DNA of 64,000 bases from Oegoconia quadripuncta (lineage: Eukaryota > Arthropoda > Insecta > Lepidoptera > Autostichidae). How positions within the stretch are numbered: the first letter of the stretch is position 1; each line of letters starts with the position of its first letter. The notes below the pieces were generated by a model. It searched no databases, was not told the DNA's origin, and saw only the letters and a program-made list of their open reading frames with translations. This document shows positions 60,890-64,000 of the stretch, piece after piece. The position numbers were made by a program, and so were the translations under genes. Location of the stretch: NCBI GenBank assembly GCA_949316235.1, contig OX438741.1:20647124-20711123 (forward strand), given 5' to 3'.

Positions 60890-62570
60890 ATTATTATAAA
60901 ACTAAATTGTGATCGTACTTGTGTTGTTCTGTTTGTTTTCGATACGCAGTATACCAGCGTACACCGTTCTTTGGCTAAACACTCAGGATATAGGGATTCT
61001 ACGCTAAACATGCGCTAGCCCAAAGAGTGAAATAATAACCAGTATTTGGCAGAATTACTGCAAAGTAGTAGTTGCCATTAGTAAAAAAAAGTGAAATGAA
61101 GGCATTTGACAGTAATCCATTTCACCAGTGACAATTGCCTGCGGTCCGAATTATAACAAGATGTTATTAGCTGCTCATATTTTTTTTTGACGTCCTACTT
61201 GCTTACAAATATTTGTCGTGTTACTTCACAATATTAACAAGTTGACGGAGAGTGAACGCTTATAGACGTAATAACAGTAAAACTATTGTGTCTGGTTCAG
61301 TGTCCGTGAATGTGTTAAAATCTAATAATTTGTGAAACAATGTTTATTTGCCCATTCAATCACTGACTTTAAGATAATATTTATTTACCTATAAAATTCA
61401 GACGAAGCTAGCAATCGCAGTTAGTAGTCTATTCACCTACTATAGATTTGAAGAGACCATGGTTATAATTCGAAGAACACCGACGCGTAGCGAAAGTTCC
61501 ATTACTCGTCCATCCATCGTCTGTATCATGAAAGAAGCAGCTGAACGTTTAGCTCGAATATTAGTTATTTCGACAACAAACGGGTAGTCTCCTCCTCATG
61601 CATGTGGGGGTTAGATGGAAAGGACACGGTAGAGTGAAATATGAACAATGTCACAGTACACAGATATGTACCTACAATCAACGAAGTGGATACTGTTACG
61701 TCATGGAACGGTCAGTATTTCTGCGCCCAAAAGAAGAGCGTGCTCAAAATGTGAGCACACACCGCCCATATTGAAAATTCGGACTGTGAGAAGTCAATTG
61801 TCAAAGTCAGAATTGCTAATTGGATTGTGAAATGGTACAATATTTTGCAAAATGCTCATAAATCTAAATGGGAAATCTCTATTGCCCTTATATTTGACAA
61901 TTCTCAGACCGTGTTTTCTTCTGGCCCAAACTAATATGTCTTCTGGCATTGCAGAGGCTGGTAAGAATAAATACGTACCGAGTTTGGCGGCAGTGGTTTT
62001 CAATTAATAAACAAACCTCGGGAAACAGTTCTGTAATCTGAGCCTAACACCCGAAGCATCACAGAATCCATGCCCTGGCGAAGGATAGGAATCACAGAGT
62101 ACCTACTTTTTACAATGGAAAATAGGAACAAAACTATAAAATTGTGTAAGGACACTGCTCAGCTGGTCAGTGTTATTGGTGTGAGGTTTCAATCGCAAGC
62201 GATTCAGTACTTATAATTATAGCCATATATACAAGGAAATACGAATTTCTATCTTTTTTAGATATATAGATAGCAATGGGCCTCACTATTTAAGCATAGA
62301 TTTATTCTGTATATCTACTTTATTTATAGATTTTTAGCTTGATATCTATATGATTATATTATTTTAAGTCATAGAAGCCCTAATTTCGTCTGAAACACAG
62401 GATTTTCCTAGTTCAGGCACTAGTGTTACAGTTGCAATTAAGTATTAATATGTAGATTTTATGTTTTATTGTACCATAAGAATTAATAAATATATTTGAT
62501 TTGATTATTAGCATCATTATACTTACGGGGATTAAAAGATTAACCCGCTCCGAGGCTACACTGTGACCAT
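60890..62570. other. Unassigned DNA upstream of CutA
   Basis: No exon supported. Could contain the CutA promoter and 5' exon; I see no convincing signals. Confidence 0.3.
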
Positions 62571-62639
62571 TTCTTGTGCCCCCTTATCGACAAATATGAG
62601 GCAGCATATGACGCTTTTTACAGAACAAATAAAATTAAT

Positions 62640-62816
62640 ATGAATAATAAATTTTCAGACAAATACTCTGTGGCGTATGTGACGGTGCCAAGCGAGGACG
62701 TTGGCAAAAGCCTCGCTCATGGACTCGTAAAGAACAAACTGGCTGCATGTGTGAACATTGTACCTCAGGTTACTTCTGTTTACGAGTGGAAGGGTGAGAT
62801 CAATGAGGACAGTGAG
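62640..62816 (+). CDS. CutA: CutA-family protein, first visible exon (partial)
   Basis: CutA proteins are small trimeric proteins linked to divalent metal tolerance in bacteria and to acetylcholinesterase anchoring in animals; their exact biochemical role is unsettled. The exon encodes [40 protein letters not shown] and [13 protein letters not shown]. These match the start of the family fold, including the conserved LAACVNI and YEWKG. It ends in phase 0 at a GTACCT donor just where the family continues with a VLLMIKT-like strand, so further exons should lie beyond 64000. ATG 62640 is the closest start to the domain. An upstream in-frame ATG at 62574 would add 22 residues. An acceptor-like TAAATTTTCAG at 62649-62659 means the true start could be in an earlier exon. 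Confidence 0.85.
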
Positions 62817-62819
62817 GTA

Positions 62820-63654
62820 CCTACCTAATTGTTTGAAATTTTAAGTTTTCTTGGGAATTAAGACATTAAATTTATTTAGTTCTCTACTTCTCTATGAATG
62901 TGTCATGTAAAGGGTTAAGCTGAAATTTGCAAAAGATGAACTGGCCCATTTCTTCGCTGCTGGGAACTACACCTCATAAGATGCCGATGTTAATTTTGAT
63001 AAGCAGTGACGTTTATGAGGACACCATGAATTTGTCATATGGTTCCTGGCAGAGTAGAATAATACCAACGTCTCTTGGATGTTGTTTCAGGCAATTTGGA
63101 GATATCTTGATATCACAGCATAACACACAAATAAACAGTCTATAGTAGTCCGCTATTGTAGACAAACCACTCAGGTGGCACAATTTGCCCCAACAATAGC
63201 TCTGCTGCCCGTCACTGATCTATGTTGGTAAATATTTCTGAACATTTTGCACCATTCTGTTACATCATGTCTCATGTCATGACCTCTGATGGTGTCTTAA
63301 ATAGATTAAAGTATCAAGTAACTAGTTTCATAGCTTAATGCACCATGCAACATGATATTGCTGAATGGTGGAACCAAATGGACAAGCAGAGTCATTGATT
63401 ACATTGATCAAGATTTAGGTACACAAACAGTTTCACATTAATTGTAGATTTAAGTATCATAATATTCACTAAGATTAGATATTTTATTTTTGGATACAGC
63501 TATAAATTTTATTGTAATAAATAATAATACTCAAGAATTTTTCGCCTGATAAGTTCAACCTAGTCCGGCTTCTACCAATTGGCTCATTATTATTAGTAAG
63601 ATAATTTTCTTGTTATAATAACTTGTCCTTGTAACAAATGAATCCGCAAATCAC
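62820..63654. other. Presumed CutA intron
   Basis: No CutA-like second exon found; no repeat recognised. Confidence 0.4.
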
Positions 63655-63806
63655 ACCATTGGTGTCAATTCGGATGTACACCAACTAAACTAAAACCAGT
63701 TTTGGAGTGGTGCCGTCGCATCATACTGTTCCTGAGAAAGAGACATAACTACTTTAAAACAGGTTTTAGTTTAGTTGGTGTACATCCGAATCGACACCAT
63801 TGGAGT
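63655..63806. mobile_element. Palindromic MITE (GGTGTCRATTCGG ends), copy 2
   Basis: CCATTGGTGTCAATTCGGAT, then GTACACCAACTAAACTAAAA, is mirrored by TTTTAGTTTAGTTGGTGTAC and ATCCGAATCGACACCATTGG. Arms of about 48 bp are close to perfect. In the presumed CutA intron. Confidence 0.85.
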
Positions 63807-63809
63807 GGT

Positions 63810-64000
63810 GTATGTATGTTTAATATGGTGATATCAGGATATAATAACATAACCATAGCTTTAGGGGTAATCTATGAAACAGAGGAATTCATTTTAAAAT
63901 ATTCAAGCGTATTATTAGTAGACAAACAACATTAATGCTGGTCTGTCTATGTCACAATGGCTAAAAATGTCAAACATGGATAATAATTTTTTAACAGTCT
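63810..64000. other. Unassigned end of window
   Basis: No feature seen; probably still CutA intron. Confidence 0.35.

Overview
The window reads as moth or butterfly (Lepidoptera) nuclear DNA. It is AT-rich, with small exons in very long introns, several tRNA-derived SINE families, 5'-truncated non-LTR retrotransposon tails, short foldback elements and one intact mariner-type transposon. There are no operons and no bacterial signals.

Three host genes can be supported. (1) A Spätzle-type cytokine gene lies on the + strand at 16260-46808 in six exons: a signal-peptide exon, about 23 kb of intron, an Arg/Glu-rich prodomain exon, a short Cys-containing exon, and three exons carrying the activation site and cystine knot. 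(2) A second, shorter Spätzle-like gene follows in tandem at 52344-58562 in five exons. It has the same splice phases, identical lengths for its last two exons (101 and 184 bp), a near-matching signal-peptide exon, and 21 residues from the activation-exon start to the predicted cleavage Arg in both genes. It lacks the long prodomain exon. Both encode secreted proforms that proteolysis should convert to a knot of about 110 residues able to bind a Toll-family receptor. (3) At the right edge, one exon of a CutA-family gene (62640-62816) is present; the rest should lie beyond 64000.

The remaining DNA is mostly repeats. SINE1 (a roughly 310-330 bp tRNA-like family with an A-rich tail), SINE2 (tRNA-like head, ATTT-type tail) and SINE3 (tRNA-like head, GAT-type tail) occur repeatedly in both orientations, along with a TTTGGGTG-motif repeat and several foldback (MITE-like) families. 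The mariner-type element at 7341-9460 has two 268-bp terminal inverted repeats, nearly identical, and an uninterrupted 353-codon transposase. Non-LTR debris includes an endonuclease fragment (26 kb), RNase H fragments (25 kb and 53.8-55.2 kb) and many reverse transcriptase C-terminal ends.

Layout: 1-16 kb is repeats, the mariner-type element and unassigned DNA. 16-47 kb is the first Spätzle gene with TE-filled introns. 47-52 kb is intergenic. 52-58.6 kb is the second Spätzle gene. 58.7-62.5 kb is repeats and unassigned DNA, and 62.6-64 kb is the CutA exon and an intron. Several repeats sit within tens of bases of Spätzle splice sites, and a 43-bp-stem hairpin lies about 200 bp upstream of the second Spätzle start codon. 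All assignments come from reading the sequence; no database search was run.
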